Shown here piece by piece: positions 5,034 through 5,681 of a stretch of 5,681 nucleotides of DNA. Below the pieces are notes generated by a model. The model had not been told where the DNA came from. It worked only from the letters and a program-made list of their open reading frames with translations, and did not search any database. Source of the DNA: an uncultured Gammaproteobacteria bacterium (GTDB lineage Bacteria > Pseudomonadota > Gammaproteobacteria > GCA-002705445 > GCA-002716945); the NCBI GenBank assembly GCA_913043035.1, contig CAJWMM010000046.1:1-5681 (forward strand), in the 5' to 3' direction. A program made the translations under genes and the position numbers. Numbering within the stretch: position 1 is the stretch's first letter; every line of letters begins with the position of its first letter.

Positions 5034-5681
5034 TCAATGTCTTTGCCAACTCTATCAAATATTTTTGTTTCTGATTGTGGGTTCCAATACATCCAAATCA
5101 TAAAAGCTTCGCCAATTAGGTTATTTTTATGAACAGTGCCCCAATACCGGCTATCATTGCTATTATCTCTGTTATCGCCTAGTACAAAATAATTATCATC
5201 AGGGACATTGAATCCAAAATCAATTCCTCTATTGGTACTATTAAGGATCAGATATTCTTTATTCCCATTATTCTCAATATAAATCATTTGATTAGATAGG
5301 TTTGTATTTGATGAATCTTGGTCATTAAATTTTTGTAAGGACAATTGTATCCCGTTTATAAAAAGAGTTTTATTTATATACTCGACCCTATCACCTGGAA
5401 TACCGACTACTCTCTTTATGTAATTTATTTTAGTATTTTCTGGAAACTGGAAAACAACTACATCACCTCTTCTTGGATATTTGTTCTCAAAAATTAATTT
5501 ATTAGTAAGTGGTAACCTAAGACCATATTTATACTTATTTACTAAAATAAAGTCACCTACTAATAATGTAGGAATCATAGATCCTGAAGGTATCCTAAAA
5601 GGTTCAAATACGAAAGATCTAATAAAAAGAACGATGAATAATATTGGGAAAAGAGAAGCCAAAAAATCAAGGAGATATGAG
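5030..5681 (-). CDS. lepB: signal peptidase I (partial; 5' end outside window)
   Basis: Inner-membrane serine protease that removes signal peptides from exported proteins using a Ser-Lys dyad on the periplasmic side. The frame is open to the window edge. The codons before the TTG at 5662 read SYLLDFL and join smoothly to ASLFPILFIVLFIRSF, the membrane segment before the catalytic domain. That TTG is therefore not the start, and the true N-terminus lies beyond 5681. Numbering from that TTG, catalytic Ser28 lies in PSGSMIPTL (25-33) and Lys83 in YIKRVVGIPGD (81-91), 55 residues apart as in E. coli LepB. The conserved GDNRDNSNDSRYWG is at 162-175. GDFILVNK and GLRLPL (36-52) are of gamma/betaproteobacterial type. 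It is the first visible gene of the operon; lepA often lies upstream in relatives but is not seen here. Confidence 0.96.
   Translation of the reverse strand, partial: SYLLDFLASLFPILFIVLFIRSFVFEPFRIPSGSMIPTLLVGDFILVNKYKYGLRLPLTNKLIFENKYPRRGDVVVFQFPENTKINYIKRVVGIPGDRVEYINKTLFINGIQLSLQKFNDQDSSNTNLSNQMIYIENNGNKEYLILNSTNRGIDFGFNVPDDNYFVLGDNRDNSNDSRYWGTVHKNNLIGEAFMIWMYWNPQSETKIFDRVGKDIE

Noticed and set aside
5660..5662. TTG as the start of lepB
   Set aside because: The frame stays open to the window edge and the upstream codons (SYLLDFL) continue the conserved membrane segment, so the gene is cut by the window.
1..5681. an undescribed multi-gene system
   Set aside because: Every long frame that is not a shadow belongs to a known housekeeping family, and I found no unassigned gene, tandem repeat array, CRISPR, transposase or integrase.

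Overview
The window is an AT-rich (by eye about one third G+C), almost gap-free stretch of housekeeping genes from a Gram-negative proteobacterium. Only about 75 bases lie between annotated genes: 55-103, 1454-1474 and 2794-2798. LpxH (lipid A synthesis) implies an LPS-type outer membrane. The cysS / cyclophilin / lpxH neighbourhood, with cysS divergent, and the LepB and RecO sequences are of gamma/betaproteobacterial type. The small AT-rich layout, overlapping genes, short proteins and A/T homopolymers suggest a streamlined free-living lineage (SAR86-like, for example) or a reduced host-associated one. That placement is inference. The CysRS looks more like the alphaproteobacterial type, so the taxonomic signal is mixed.

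Left part (1-1453, minus strand): the 5' two thirds of a tRNA-Pro(UGG) is cut by the left edge of the window. Then comes a 49-base gap holding two perfect 17-base palindromes, and a complete cysS reading toward the tRNA. Middle (1475-2793, plus strand): a cyclophilin-type peptidyl-prolyl isomerase and lpxH form a two-gene unit with a one-base stop/start overlap. This unit is divergent from cysS with only 21 bases between the two ATGs, unless the isomerase really starts at an internal TTG. Right part (2799-5681, minus strand): lepB (5' end outside the window), rnc, era and recO form a tightly overlapped operon, each gene beginning inside the end of the one before. It converges on lpxH with a 5-base gap.

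Together the genes cover tRNA charging and supply (cysS, tRNA-Pro), proline isomerisation, lipid A synthesis (lpxH), signal-peptide removal (lepB), rRNA and dsRNA processing (rnc), 30S maturation (era) and recombinational repair (recO). I see no mobile element, phage gene, CRISPR array, toxin-antitoxin or defence module, and no evidence for a new multi-gene system. The most interesting points are the two possible starts of the isomerase, the clustered intergenic palindromes, the eroded dsRNA-binding helix of RNase III, and the apparently foreign cysS.
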